DNA of 64,000 nt from Microbacterium caowuchunii (GCF_008727755.1 NZ_CP044231.1:1860001-1924000), one strand, 5' to 3'; positions 34,554-43,820 are shown, numbered from the stretch's first letter. A program made the numbers and translations. The notes: generated from the sequence alone by a model not told the origin.

Positions 34554-35951
34554 TCAGAAGGGCGGCGTCTCGCCCAGGCACGGACCGCTCATCGACGCCG
34601 ATGCTCGGCCGGCGTCAGGCACGAAAGAAGGCATCCGTCGTTCGGGTTCCACCAGGTACCGTCTGCCGGTCGGCGACCGCCATTCGAGCACACCGCCGGG
34701 CAGCTGCTGCACGGCCCAGTTCCCGTGATGCTTGATCGTGTGATGCCCTGTGCAGAGCGGGGCGAGGTTCCATGCCGCCGTCTCTCCCCCGTCCTCCCAG
34801 GCGATCGTGTGATCGATCTCGCATCGGTCCGAGGGTCTGCCGCACCCGGGGGCCATACATCGGCCGGATCGCCAGCGGACGAGTCTCCGCAGCGCCGGCG
34901 GCGGCTGGTACTGCTCACGCCCGACCGACAGGACGACGCCGGTCTCGGGGTGCGTCAGCACCCGCATCCAGCCCGCGGCCGCCCCGCAGAGCTCGCGCGC
35001 CCGCTCGATGGCGATCGGCCCGAGGCCTTCGACCGTCGCGGGAGCATCCGCCGCCGCACGGTCGTCCAGCAAGGACAGGGCCGGGACGGTGACGGCGACG
35101 CGCGGCCGGATGCCCCGCGCGGCCTCGGGGTGGGCCGGTACCTCGCCATCGATGAGCAGGTCGCTCACCACGTCGGCGCGGAGCTGGTCGAGCGTGCGGG
35201 TCTCACCGTCCGCCGCCGCGAGGACTTCAGCCATGGCGGTCGCGCGATCGAGGACCGCCTGCGCCTCGACCGCGGGGATGTACAGCGACAGCCACGCCAT
35301 CCCGTCCTGTGCCGGTTCCCGTACGACGCGGCGCTGACGCAGCGCCTCCTCGTTCCGGTCCGCGAGGCTGACCGACCGGGCGGTGTCGATCAGCCGGCGC
35401 AGAGAACGCCGGAACGTCCCGAGCGGCTCGGCCTCTGCGAACTCCAGTGCGCGCTCCACGATCCGTGCACGCACCTCCGGATCGACCTCGTCCATCGCAT
35501 CGACCTCGTCCATCGCATCGACGAAGACGTCCGCATGGCGCTCGGTGACGCGGCCGGCGGCGAGGGCATCGAGAAGCCCGGGGTAGGACTCGACCAGTGC
35601 CCGAGACCGCGCCAGCAGCATCCCCGCCGCGTTCTCGGTGATCCTCAGCGCGGTCGCCAGCTCGAGCCGCACGGAGCGGTCGACGATCTCGCGCGTCGCG
35701 CGGGGTCCGCGGGGGCGTCCGATGGCTTCGCGCCAGAACCGGTGAACCGAGACGGCGCGCTGCGCGGCGAAGCCCGCCATCACCGCATCGATCTCGAGGA
35801 TGTGCTCGAGCGTGTCGGGCGTAGGCAGGCCGACGGCGTCGAGATCCTCATCGGTCCACCCGCAGAGGTCCTCATCGGTCCACCAGCAGGGGTCGTCCTC
35901 CGCCGCACGCGGGGCGGATTCTGGCCGGAACCGATCGGTGATCACCGTCAT
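34554..35951 (-). CDS. DUF222/HNH endonuclease-like protein (13E12-type)
   Basis: 465 residues. N-terminal DUF222 region and C-terminal HNH motif RCMAPGCGRPSDRCEIDHTI ... NLAPLCTGHHTIKHHGNW with two cysteines and the DH/H-x-H metal site. Abundant in actinobacteria, function unclear; some are linked to repeats or retrohoming-like mobility. Two short in-frame tandem duplications are visible: WTDEDLCGWTDEDLD (24-bp unit) and VDAMDEVDAMDEVD (18-bp unit). ATG at 35951 inside ATGACGGTG. Confidence 0.92.
   Translation of the reverse strand: MTVITDRFRPESAPRAAEDDPCWWTDEDLCGWTDEDLDAVGLPTPDTLEHILEIDAVMAGFAAQRAVSVHRFWREAIGRPRGPRATREIVDRSVRLELATALRITENAAGMLLARSRALVESYPGLLDALAAGRVTERHADVFVDAMDEVDAMDEVDPEVRARIVERALEFAEAEPLGTFRRSLRRLIDTARSVSLADRNEEALRQRRVVREPAQDGMAWLSLYIPAVEAQAVLDRATAMAEVLAAADGETRTLDQLRADVVSDLLIDGEVPAHPEAARGIRPRVAVTVPALSLLDDRAAADAPATVEGLGPIAIERARELCGAAAGWMRVLTHPETGVVLSVGREQYQPPPALRRLVRWRSGRCMAPGCGRPSDRCEIDHTIAWEDGGETAAWNLAPLCTGHHTIKHHGNWAVQQLPGGVLEWRSPTGRRYLVEPERRMPSFVPDAGRASASMSGPCLGETPPF
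35483..35518. repeat. In-frame 18-bp tandem repeat in the DUF222/HNH gene
   Basis: CGACCTCGTCCATCGCAT occurs twice in direct succession (35483-35500 and 35501-35518), adding six residues. A second, 24-bp period repeat starts at 35845 and 35869 in the same gene. Both look like recent replication slippage. Confidence 0.9.
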
Positions 35952-36006
35952 ATCCAGAGACTACGGCGGACCTCCGACATCGACCGGTCGTCGCGCGCGG
36001 CGCTGG

Positions 36007-36750
36007 TCAGCGGGTCGCCGCGGAGTCCGGATCCGGCACGACGAGAGGCAGGCGCCGCTGATCGTCCCACGGTTCGGTCCACCCGAGCCGGGTGAACAGA
36101 CCGTCCAGCACCATCGCGGTGAAGCCCCAGACGATGTACTCGCCGCCGGCGTGCGGCACGAGGAAACCCGGGCCGCGGAACTCCTCGCCGTCGCGATACA
36201 GCACCGTGACGCCCCGGTTGGCGGGGTTCAGCAGGTCGGCCACCGGCGCGCGGAACACGTCGGCGGACTCCCCCTCGTCGACGACGCGGACGGGTGAGGG
36301 ACTGCGCCACCACCCGAGCACGGGCGTCACCAGGTGGCGGGAGAACACGAGCGGCAGGGTCTCCAGGGTGCCGAGCACCTCCACCCCCGTCGGGTCGAGG
36401 CCGGTCTCCTCGCGGGCCTCGCGAAGGGCTGCGGCGATCGGTCCCTCGTCGTCCGGGTCGACTCGTCCGCCGGGGAAGGCCACCTGCCCCGGATGAGCGC
36501 GCAGCGTGGAGGCACGGGCGAGCAGCAGCACGTCCAGGTCACGGGAGACGGGCAGGTCGTGCGCATCGTGGCCGGCGGGCAGTCCGTCGAGCACCCCGAA
36601 CAGCAGGAGCACGGATGCCCGGCGGGAGTCCGTGGGGGCCGGCACGGAGAAGAGCGGAGCGAACTCGTCACCGCCCTGCCCGCGAGACGACCGTTCCGCC
36701 ACCGCCCGCAGCTGCGCCCGGGCACTCAGGGCAGTGGGTTCGGCCGGCAT
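36007..36750 (-). CDS. Nudix hydrolase, probable CoA pyrophosphatase (NudL-like)
   Basis: 247 residues. The Nudix box GGRVDPDDEGPIAAALREAREETGLD is intact (GX5EX7REUXEEXGU), preceded by LLLARASTLRAHPGQVAFPGG, the UPF0035/CoA-diphosphatase context. It would cleave CoA or acyl-CoA to 4'-phosphopantetheine and 3',5'-ADP. The ATG at 36750 (MPAEPTALSARAQL) is chosen because upstream sequence shows no conserved features and enters the next gene. Confidence 0.9.
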   Translation of the reverse strand: MPAEPTALSARAQLRAVAERSSRGQGGDEFAPLFSVPAPTDSRRASVLLLFGVLDGLPAGHDAHDLPVSRDLDVLLLARASTLRAHPGQVAFPGGRVDPDDEGPIAAALREAREETGLDPTGVEVLGTLETLPLVFSRHLVTPVLGWWRSPSPVRVVDEGESADVFRAPVADLLNPANRGVTVLYRDGEEFRGPGFLVPHAGGEYIVWGFTAMVLDGLFTRLGWTEPWDDQRRLPLVVPDPDSAATR

Positions 36751-36830
36751 CCGTTCAGGGTAGCGCCGATCGTCGTCGGGACGCCCGGCGACGCCGTTCC
36801 GCTCCGAGCCCGGTGGATGCGAAGCCGGCG

Positions 36831-37334
36831 TTACCAACCCGCCGAGCCCGGGACGCCCTTGAACGGCCCCACGACGTCCGGCGTGATCCATCCGCCGTAG
36901 TACTCCCCCGGCTGGGGCTGGACCTCGGTGTCATCGATCATGCAGGCGTCCATGCCCTGCGCGTACACCGCGACCCGCCCGGTGAGCAGTTCGTACCCGG
37001 GCGAGGGGCTGGGGTAGGTCCACGCCGCGCGCGGGCGTATCGCCCCGCCGCCGTGGACGTCGAAATACGTCGCGGAACCCTTGTACTCGCAGAACGAGCC
37101 ACCGTGCGTGGGCACCAGGCTGCCGTCGGCGAAGGCGGCGATCGGAAGGTAGTAGACCGGCGGATGGCTCGTCTCCAGCACCCGGACGACATCATCCGTC
37201 GCGACGATCTCCTCCCCGCCGAGGACGATCCGCGCCCGCCGCGGAACTCGCTCGATGCGGGGTGGCCGCGGATAGGCCCAGACGGATTCCTGGCCAGGAC
37301 GGGTGGGCAGCGGGACCGGGAGGCGCGCCTTCAT
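36831..37334 (-). CDS. DUF427 family protein
   Basis: 167 residues. The DUF427 core RARIVLGGEEIVATDDVVRVLETSHPPVYYLP, then GGSFCEYKGSATYFDVHGG and YYGGWITPDVVGPFKG. Widespread actinobacterial beta-barrel protein of unknown function. ATG at 37334 chosen over an ATG at 37379 because the conserved N-terminus (MKARLPVPLPTRPGQESVW) begins there. Confidence 0.92.
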   Translation of the reverse strand: MKARLPVPLPTRPGQESVWAYPRPPRIERVPRRARIVLGGEEIVATDDVVRVLETSHPPVYYLPIAAFADGSLVPTHGGSFCEYKGSATYFDVHGGGAIRPRAAWTYPSPSPGYELLTGRVAVYAQGMDACMIDDTEVQPQPGEYYGGWITPDVVGPFKGVPGSAGW

Positions 37335-37434
37335 CGCCCCACCCGCCGAGCCGACCGGTGCATGGCACCTGCTGCGCATTGCTCTCGCTCTGTCGCTGAC
37401 ATGCGCACACCCTACGCGTCCGGCCGTGGCGGAG

Positions 37435-37466
37435 ACTCAGCCCGCGCCCTGAGGCGCGGGCTGAGT
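37435..37466 (-). terminator. Terminator of the secreted transglycosylase-like gene
   Basis: A perfect 14-bp stem ACTCAGCCCGCGCC with a four-base loop CTGA lies 6 bp beyond the gene's stop. The downstream DUF427 gene is therefore transcribed separately. Confidence 0.85.
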
Positions 37467-37472
37467 GCGGGA

Positions 37473-38426
37473 TCAGTACCAGTTCGTGGCCTGCGAGTGC
37501 CCCCACGCGGAACACGGCGTGCCGTAGACCGAGGAGATGTAGCCGAGCCCCCAGGCGATCTGCGTGGCGGCGTTGGTCTGCCAGTCGGCTCCGGAGGACG
37601 CCATCTTGCTGCCCGGGAGCGCCTGCGGGATGCCGGTCGCGCCGCTCGGGTTGTAGGCCTGGTAGTTCCAGCCCGATTCCTTCTGCCAGAGCGAGACGAG
37701 GCAGGAGAACTGGTCCCCGCCCCAGCCGTACTGCTGGGAAGCCAGCTGCTGCGCATAGGACTTGGCGCCGGCGGGGGTGTTCACCGCAGCGAGAGCCGCG
37801 GCGGCCGCCTCGGCCTGGCGCTGCGCCTCCGCGGCGGCCTCGGCCTGACGCTGCGCCTCCGCGGCGGCAGCGGCAGCCGCATCCGCAGCCGCCTTCTCGG
37901 CGACGGCCTCGGTGAGCGTTTCGCGCAGGTCCACGACGTGATCGGCGACGATCTCCGTCTGCGCCTTGACCGTCTGCGCGAGCTCGACGAAGAGGAACGC
38001 CGGCAGAAGCCCCGTGTCGGACATCTCCTCGACGGCCTCCGCGAGCGGCTCCGTGTCGATCGTGGTCTTCGCGCTCCCGAAGTCGAGTCCGGAGGACGAC
38101 ATCTCGGAGACGATCGCCTCGGCGTCGGCGAGCGCCGCCTCACCGGCGGCGAGGGTGGCCTTGGCGGTCGCGCTCGTGCCCTGCGTGTCGAGCGATGCCA
38201 GTGCCGTCGCCAGAGCGTCGGTCTTCGCTGCCGGCGTCGACGCGTACCCCGCCGGCCTGCCCTCATCCGTGAGCGTCGAATCGGCCGCAGCGGCGGCATT
38301 CGTGGTCAGGATGCCGAGGGCCGCGACGGCGCCGACCGTGACGGTCGCGATCGTGCGGCGGCGGGTACGGCGACGGGCTCGGGCGAGCTTCTGTTCGGAA
38401 CGCATGACGAACGTGAGGTCCTCCAT
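37473..38426 (-). CDS. Secreted transglycosylase-like cell-wall protein with Ala-rich coiled coil
   Basis: 317 residues from the ATG at 38426. Basic N-terminus (RARRRTRRRT), a hydrophobic signal segment and cleavage after NAAAAAD. Then a helical stretch with the decad EAQRQAEAAA repeated, and a C-terminal lysozyme-like domain QYGWGGDQFSCLVSLWQKESGWNYQAYNPSGATGIPQALPG (catalytic Glu in KESGWN) resembling transglycosylase SLT/Rpf-type folds. It should act on peptidoglycan outside the cell. An upstream leader of over 100 bp is present; I looked for a c-di-AMP riboswitch and did not find convincing motifs. Confidence 0.88.
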   Translation of the reverse strand: MEDLTFVMRSEQKLARARRRTRRRTIATVTVGAVAALGILTTNAAAAADSTLTDEGRPAGYASTPAAKTDALATALASLDTQGTSATAKATLAAGEAALADAEAIVSEMSSSGLDFGSAKTTIDTEPLAEAVEEMSDTGLLPAFLFVELAQTVKAQTEIVADHVVDLRETLTEAVAEKAAADAAAAAAAEAQRQAEAAAEAQRQAEAAAAALAAVNTPAGAKSYAQQLASQQYGWGGDQFSCLVSLWQKESGWNYQAYNPSGATGIPQALPGSKMASSGADWQTNAATQIAWGLGYISSVYGTPCSAWGHSQATNWY

Positions 38427-38582
38427 AGGATCGGTGCGCCTCTGCGGCGCCACGCGTCTCCGGGTAAGACGCGAAGCAACGAGTCTGCGCCCCCGTCCCT
38501 GGGCGATCCATCCGTGATCCCTGGGCGCCAGGTGGGAGCCGTTCCCGGAAAAGGCCAGATCAACGGCCCTCGCGGGCGCGTC

Positions 38583-39404
38583 TCAGAGCCCGACCATCTC
38601 CGCGCTCCGGTCCCACAGCCGCTTCGCCAGTCCGGGGTCGTCGGCGAGCGGGTTCGTCCGGGCGACGCGGTTCCGGGCGTAGTACTCTCCCGGAGTCCAG
38701 TCGACCCCGGGCTTGCCGAGGGCGAGCCACGCGAGCCGGGATCCGCCCTCCTCCGTGGAGGACAGCAACCGGGTCGTGAGGGGGTTCGTGTACATGAAGC
38801 GCCACGGCCCGGATGCGGCGGCCGCGAAGCTACTGGCGATCGCGCCGGGGTGGAAGGCGACCGGGTGGACGCCGTCGTCACCGTGGCGGCGCAGCAGTTC
38901 CTTCGTGAAGAGGATGTCGGCCAGCTTCGCGTTCCCATAGGCGGATCCGGAGGAATAGGAGCGCTCGTTCTGCAGGTCGTCGATGTCGAATCTCGCGAAT
39001 CGACGCGCCGCGAGGCTGGATGTCTGGACGACGGACGCCCGGTCCGCGATCAAGCGGTCCAGGAGCAGATTGGTGAGCAGGAACCCGCCCAGGTGGTTCA
39101 CCTGGAACGTGCGCTCGAATCCGTCCGCGGTGACGGCGCGTTCCGCGAAGATCCCCCCGGCGTTGTTCGCCAGCACGTCGATGCGAGGGTAGGACTCCCG
39201 GAGTTCGGCGGCGAGGTCCCGCACCTGCGACAGCTCGGTGTAATCCGCGACGTGCCACGGGGCATCCAGCCGGGCGGCCACCGCCTTCGTCTTGCCGGGG
39301 TCTCGCCCGACGACGACGACCTGCTCGCCCGCCGCGTGCACCTGCGCCGCCGCGGCGGCACCGATTCCGTCGCTGGCTCCGGTGATGACGATGGTGCGAG
39401 GCAC
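38583..39404 (-). CDS. Short-chain dehydrogenase/reductase
   Basis: 273 residues. Cofactor motif TGASDGIGAAAAAQ, NNAGGIF, and catalytic Ser/Tyr/Lys in TSSLAARRF and SAYGNAKLADILF. The loop RDPGKTKAVAARLDA suggests NADP(H) preference (Arg near the adenosine ribose). Substrate unknown. ATG at 39404 with GGAGCATCC upstream. Divergent from msrB; overall identity to the SDR at 33427 is moderate and the two are not a tandem pair. Confidence 0.93.
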   Translation of the reverse strand: MPRTIVITGASDGIGAAAAAQVHAAGEQVVVVGRDPGKTKAVAARLDAPWHVADYTELSQVRDLAAELRESYPRIDVLANNAGGIFAERAVTADGFERTFQVNHLGGFLLTNLLLDRLIADRASVVQTSSLAARRFARFDIDDLQNERSYSSGSAYGNAKLADILFTKELLRRHGDDGVHPVAFHPGAIASSFAAAASGPWRFMYTNPLTTRLLSSTEEGGSRLAWLALGKPGVDWTPGEYYARNRVARTNPLADDPGLAKRLWDRSAEMVGL

Positions 39405-39561
39405 GGATGCTCCTTCGGGTGGGGGTGTCCCATCACACCGCGGCTTTCCCGGATGTTCCCCGAACTCCTAGCCCGTTCCCAGCTTCGCGGGACCAAAACA
39501 GGACCCGGCACGGTTCCACCTGGTGACGCCGCAGCCAGCGTCGTCGCTCCAGGAGGAAACC

Positions 39562-40029
39562 GTGACACACGATTACCGCAGGACTCCCGAGGCGCTCGAG
39601 CACCTCACCCCCACCGAGTACCACGTCACGCAGGAGGAGGGCACCGAGCCTCCCTTCCGCAACCGGTACTGGGACCACCACGAGCAGGGCATCTACGTCG
39701 ACGTCGTGTCCGGCCAGCCGCTGTTCTCATCGACCGACAAGTTCGACAGCGGCACGGGTTGGCCGAGCTTCACGAAGCCCATCGCCTCCGATGTCGTCAC
39801 CGAGGTGACCGACGGCTCGTTCTGGATGACCCGCACGGAAGTGCGCTCGGCCGGGGCGGACAGCCACCTCGGTCACGTCTTCCCGGACGGACCGCAGGAG
39901 GCGGGCGGGCTGCGCTACTGCATGAACTCCGCGGCGCTGCGTTTCGTCCCCGTCGCCGAGCTCGACGAGCAGGGCTACGGTAGCTACCGTTCGCTCTTCC
40001 CCACCCCCACAGAGGAGAACGCCACATGA
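39562..40029 (+). CDS. msrB: Peptide methionine-R-sulfoxide reductase
   Basis: 155 residues. Reduces methionine-R-sulfoxide in proteins. Catalytic Cys in [13 protein letters not shown] and the family motifs [13 protein letters not shown] and [11 protein letters not shown]. The two CxxC zinc pairs of some MsrB proteins are absent, so this is a zinc-less form. GTG start at 39562 with AGGAGGAAA immediately before; an upstream ATG at 39523 has no ribosome site. Overlaps msrA by 4 bp. Confidence 0.95.
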   Translation: MTHDYRRTPEALEHLTPTEYHVTQEEGTEPPFRNRYWDHHEQGIYVDVVSGQPLFSSTDKFDSGTGWPSFTKPIASDVVTEVTDGSFWMTRTEVRSAGADSHLGHVFPDGPQEAGGLRYCMNSAALRFVPVAELDEQGYGSYRSLFPTPTEENAT

Positions 40030-40574
40030 CCACCGACACCGGCACCGTCACCCGAACCCCCGGCACCGAGACCGCCGTCCTCGCCGGCGGGTGTTTCTGG
40101 GGCGTGGAGGACCTGATCCGCCGCCAGCCCGGTGTCCTCGACACACGCGTCGGGTACACCGGCGGCTCCAACGACCACGCCACCTACCGGAACCACCCCG
40201 GTCATGCCGAGGCGGTCGAGATCGTCTTCGATCCCGCACGGACGACGTATCGGGACATCCTGGCGTTCTTCTTCCAGATCCACGACCCGTCGACGCTGAA
40301 CCGTCAGGGCAACGACATCGGGACCAGTTACCGCTCGGCGATCTTCCCCCTCACCCCCGAGCAGGAGCGGATCGCCCGCGAGACGATCGCGGACGTCGAC
40401 GCCTCGGGCATCTGGCCGGCCAAGGTCGTCACCACGATCGAGCCCGCCGGACCCTTCTGGGAGGCCGAGCCGGAGCACCAGGACTACCTGCAGCGCATCC
40501 CGAACGGCTACACGTGCCACTTCGTGCGCCCCGGCTGGGTGCTGCCGAAGCGGGACACCGCAGCGACGGCGTAA
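40026..40574 (+). CDS. msrA: Peptide methionine-S-sulfoxide reductase
   Basis: 182 residues. Catalytic motif [10 protein letters not shown], plus [21 protein letters not shown] and [14 protein letters not shown]. Repairs methionine-S-sulfoxide; with msrB gives full repair of both epimers. ATGA overlap with msrB. Followed by a terminator hairpin. Confidence 0.96.
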   Translation: MTTDTGTVTRTPGTETAVLAGGCFWGVEDLIRRQPGVLDTRVGYTGGSNDHATYRNHPGHAEAVEIVFDPARTTYRDILAFFFQIHDPSTLNRQGNDIGTSYRSAIFPLTPEQERIARETIADVDASGIWPAKVVTTIEPAGPFWEAEPEHQDYLQRIPNGYTCHFVRPGWVLPKRDTAATA

Positions 40575-40590
40575 CGAACACCCCCCCATC

Positions 40591-40622
40591 ACGATGCCGC
40601 GGCCCACGGGTCGCGGCATCGT
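40591..40622 (+). terminator. Terminator after msrA
   Basis: An 11-bp perfect stem ACGATGCCGCG with a 10-base loop, 17 bp downstream of the msrA stop. It separates the msr operon from the restriction-like gene. Confidence 0.8.
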
Positions 40623-40732
40623 CGTGTCGGCAGATGCGCATCTGACCGACGATTCGGTACTTCCGGCGAGTGTCCGACTCCTGTTTCCTCCGCCCGCTAG
40701 GCTCCCCACAGTTGTCAAAAATGGGGGGAACA

Positions 40733-41821
40733 ATGGAGTTCGAAGACCGCCTATCCGCGCTCGCGACCAAAGTGCACAATCAGGCTGCCGCGATCGGTAC
40801 AGAAGAAGCGACAAAGAACGCGTTCGTCATGCCGTTCATCTCGACCATTCTCGGTTACGACGTCTTCGATCCTATGGAGGTCGTGCCGGAGTTCACGGCC
40901 GACGTCGGCATCAAAAAGGGCGAGAAGATCGACTATGCGATCATGCGTGATGGTGAGGTGCAGATCCTCATCGAGTGCAAAGCATCCACGGGCGCGCCGA
41001 AGATCGAGCACGCGTCACAGCTCTTCCGGTACTTCTCCACTACCAATGCGCGAATCGCCGCGCTCACCAACGGCGTGATCTGGCAGTTCTACACGGACCT
41101 CGACGCGCCGAATCGAATGGACGCCAAGCCCTTTCTGGTCCTGGACCTTCTCGACATCGACGAGACTCTCATCCCCGAGGTGAAGAAGCTCAGCAAAGAA
41201 ACTTTCGACCTGGAATCAATCATTAGCGCCGCCGAGGAGCTCAAGTACGTCGGCGCTCTCAAACGCGCCATCGGTGGCCAGTTCCGTGATCCCAGTGACG
41301 ACTGGATCAAGTTCTTCGCTACCAAGGTATACGAGGGCTCCTACACCCAGAGGGTCCGAGAACAGTTCACCTCTCTCGTGACCAAGGCGTCACGGCAGTT
41401 CTTGACGGAGAGTGTCAATGACCGTCTCAAGACCGCACTCGGCGCGGGTGCCGGCATCCGTCCCATCGACGAGGGCACCGCTTCTGTGACCAGCGAGCAG
41501 GTGGCTCAGGACGACCTGGATCGTGACACCGAAATCGCGACCACCCTCGAAGAGATCGAGGGCTATCAGATCGTCAAGGCCATCGCTTGCGGCGAAATCA
41601 AGCCTGTTCGCGTCACTCATCGCGACGCCAAGAGTTACTTCGCAGTCCTCCTCGACGACAACAACCGCAAGCCGATCGCGAGACTGCATTTCAACTCGAA
41701 GCAGAAGTACCTCGGTCTCCTCGACGAGGCAAAAGTAGAGACTCGTCATCCGATCAGTTCGCTTGACGAAATTTACTTGCACGCGGATTCGATCCGCGAC
41801 GCGGTGATCCGGTATCGGTAG
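40733..41821 (+). CDS. Orphan type I restriction HsdR-N-like nuclease-domain protein
   Basis: 362 residues. N-terminal HSDR_N domain with a PD-(D/E)xK site: Asp67 in EKIDYAIM, Glu81 and Lys83 in LIECKAS, and an upstream Glu25 (TEEATKNAFVMPFI). The rest has no helicase motifs; the last about 85 residues (EGYQIVKAIACGEIKPVRVTHRDAKSYFAVLLDDNN...) form a separate C-terminal domain. Codon use is lower in GC than in neighbours, suggesting transfer. ATG at 40733 with GGGGGGAA at the right distance. No methyltransferase or specificity gene is adjacent, so it is not a standard restriction system. Confidence 0.88.
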   Translation: MEFEDRLSALATKVHNQAAAIGTEEATKNAFVMPFISTILGYDVFDPMEVVPEFTADVGIKKGEKIDYAIMRDGEVQILIECKASTGAPKIEHASQLFRYFSTTNARIAALTNGVIWQFYTDLDAPNRMDAKPFLVLDLLDIDETLIPEVKKLSKETFDLESIISAAEELKYVGALKRAIGGQFRDPSDDWIKFFATKVYEGSYTQRVREQFTSLVTKASRQFLTESVNDRLKTALGAGAGIRPIDEGTASVTSEQVAQDDLDRDTEIATTLEEIEGYQIVKAIACGEIKPVRVTHRDAKSYFAVLLDDNNRKPIARLHFNSKQKYLGLLDEAKVETRHPISSLDEIYLHADSIRDAVIRYR

Positions 41822-41893
41822 GTGTGGCGGTGAGAGCCTTCCCACGCCGAGTGCGAGTACTCCGCCGGGCGTCTGCGCCTGGCACCGGACCCG

Positions 41894-42829
41894 TCAGGGG
41901 TGCTCGTTGAGAGCGCGCAGCGCCAGGAACGTCACCCACTTGGAGGGCGCGCCGGTGGGCACATCCACCGGGAACCACACGCGGCCCGGGAGCTGCCCCT
42001 CCTGCCGCCACCGCCCGTCGCGGCGGCGGCGGGAGCGGACGAGGCCGAGCGAGTCTCCGACCCGGGGATCCAGCGGGACCCCGTCGTGGTGTGCGGCACG
42101 GGTGAAGTAGTCCACCGCCTTCAGGGCGCTGAACGGCCACCGCATGGGATAGAGCAGTTGCGTGGCCCAGGGCCCCACCTGGGTGCCGTCCGACAAGCGG
42201 TAGCGCAGGTGTCGCTGGAGCAGGTACTCCTCGCCTCGGGCCCGTGCGACCCGGAGGTCGCGGCTGCCGCCGGTGCGCTGCTCGTAGTCCAGGATGCCGA
42301 TCAGCGCATTGATCGTGGAGTGGAACGAGGATCGCCGGGACCCCTCCACCCAGTCGCAGTTCCAGCCGCCGTCGGGGAGCTGATGCTCGGGGAACCAGTC
42401 GGCGAGCGCACGCACGTCGGCGCCGAGCCAGGCTCCGTTCGCGAGGGTCATCGCGTTGATGCAGACGTCGACCTCACCGCCCCAGTAGGGCAGGTCCTCG
42501 TACTCCCACCGGGCGTTCGCCTCGAGCTTCTCCGCCGTCCCGGCGAGCGCTTCCGCCGCCAGCCCCCACTCCCGGAGCGTCGTGAGGGTCCACGTCGTGG
42601 CGGTCCAGGGCTGACCGTCTTCCTCCTCGTCGGCATCCGACGGGAAGTACGCCCCCTGCGCCCACTGCCCGTCCGGGTCCTGATGGGCCAGCAGCGCCGC
42701 TCCGTCGCCCTCCGTCGCGATCCGCGACCGGGTCTCCTGCCAGATCTCCGCAGGGGCCCGGACGATGTCGCGCTCCACCTGCCAGCGGAGGGTGGGATCG
42801 GAATCGAGCAGCCACGGCGTGACCTTCAT
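41894..42829 (-). CDS. Squalene-cyclase-like (alpha/alpha barrel) protein
   Basis: 311 residues. LLDSDPTLRWQVERDIVRAP at the start and internal repeats such as DPDGQWAQG, GWNCDWVEGSRRSSFHSTINALIGI and DGRWRQEG resemble the prenyltransferase/squalene-cyclase barrel. The cyclase DxDD motif is absent, so it is not a functional triterpene cyclase. Role unknown. ATG at 42829 chosen because the conserved N-terminus begins there. Confidence 0.82.
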   Translation of the reverse strand: MKVTPWLLDSDPTLRWQVERDIVRAPAEIWQETRSRIATEGDGAALLAHQDPDGQWAQGAYFPSDADEEEDGQPWTATTWTLTTLREWGLAAEALAGTAEKLEANARWEYEDLPYWGGEVDVCINAMTLANGAWLGADVRALADWFPEHQLPDGGWNCDWVEGSRRSSFHSTINALIGILDYEQRTGGSRDLRVARARGEEYLLQRHLRYRLSDGTQVGPWATQLLYPMRWPFSALKAVDYFTRAAHHDGVPLDPRVGDSLGLVRSRRRRDGRWRQEGQLPGRVWFPVDVPTGAPSKWVTFLALRALNEHP

Positions 42830-42998
42830 TCGACCACGGTAGATCGCCGCCTGAGGATGCGGGAGTGCCCGAAGGTCCCTTCCCCGCGCCTCCCCCAACA
42901 GGCGGGCGGAGGCAGCCTCAGAGCTCCTCGGGATCGAGGTCGCCCGCCCCGTCCTCCCCGGTGCCTTGCCATCGCACGGGGACCGGGCCGGAGCCGGG

Positions 42999-43796
42999 TC
43001 AGTTCAGCGCGCGCGTTCCTTCCGGGATCACGCCGTCCGCGTAGAGGCTCGCCGCGACATCCTGCAGCGCCGTCAGGGCCACGCGCTGGGTGGTCGGCCC
43101 GTAGGAGATGCGGGCGACCCCGAGCGCCTCGTACTCCGCAGCGGTGAGCGCCCCGGGGAGCCCGATGACGCTGACCTTCCGGTCGCCGATGCCCTCGACG
43201 AGCCGGCGCGTCACCTCCGCATCCAGCACACCGGGCACGAAGACGATGTCGGCCCCCGCCGCGAGGTAGGCGCGACCGCGCGTGACCGCATCGGCGATGG
43301 AGTCCTCGACGGGCCGTCCTGGCGCACGCACGAACGCGTCCGTCCGGGCGTTCAGGACGAAGGGCACGCCCTCCGCCTGTCCTGCGGCGACGACCGCCTC
43401 GACCCGCGCCGCGGCCTCCGCGACCGGACGCAGGCGATCCTCCATGTTCGCCCCGACGATCCCGACGCCGATCGCGCGACGCGTCGTCTCCCCCGCATCC
43501 GCGTACCCGTCGTCGAGGTCGGCGGAGACCGGCACGTCGCCGGCGGCCGTCACGATACGACCGACCATCTCGAGCGTGATTTCGAGCGGGATGGCGCCGT
43601 CGGCGTAGCCGAAGGACGCCGCGATCGAGTGGCCTGCCGTCGCGAGGGCCTTCGTCTCGGGGAGGGCGAGCACCGCCCGGGCGGATACGACGTCCCAGAT
43701 GTTCACCACGCGCAGGATCTCGGGGGCGGCGTGGAGGGCGGACAGCCTGCGGGCACGATCAGCGGGCGCGATGGTCGAGGGGGTGTCGGTCGTCAT
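42999..43796 (-). CDS. Isocitrate lyase/PEP mutase family protein
   Basis: 265 residues, TIM barrel. ILRVVNIWDVVSARAVLALPETKALATAGHSIAASFGYADG and PVSADLDDGYAD (metal-binding region) with NARTDAF are typical of the ICL/PEP-mutase superfamily. The KKCGH motif of isocitrate lyases is missing, so it is more like oxaloacetate-decarboxylase-type or 2,3-dimethylmalate-lyase-type members. Specific substrate unknown. Confidence 0.9.
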   Translation of the reverse strand: MTTDTPSTIAPADRARRLSALHAAPEILRVVNIWDVVSARAVLALPETKALATAGHSIAASFGYADGAIPLEITLEMVGRIVTAAGDVPVSADLDDGYADAGETTRRAIGVGIVGANMEDRLRPVAEAAARVEAVVAAGQAEGVPFVLNARTDAFVRAPGRPVEDSIADAVTRGRAYLAAGADIVFVPGVLDAEVTRRLVEGIGDRKVSVIGLPGALTAAEYEALGVARISYGPTTQRVALTALQDVAASLYADGVIPEGTRALN

Positions 43797-43820
43797 GGGG
43801 CAACGGTACCGGCAGGGGCG

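Noticed and set aside
38427..38582. Possible c-di-AMP riboswitch before the secreted transglycosylase-like gene
   Set aside because: Such leaders precede many actinobacterial wall hydrolases, but the conserved internal motifs of that riboswitch could not be read here; an Rfam scan would settle it.
41783..41797. GCGGATTCGATCCGC, resembling a tRNA T-arm
   Set aside because: The loop would have only five bases, no anticodon or acceptor arms can be drawn around it, and it lies inside the coding sequence of the HsdR-N-like gene.
27298..43796. A phosphonate biosynthesis link between PhnDCE and the PEP-mutase-family gene
   Set aside because: The two lie more than 13 kb apart in separate operons, and the PEP-mutase-family protein lacks features specific to phosphonate synthesis; decarboxylase or lyase relatives are more common.
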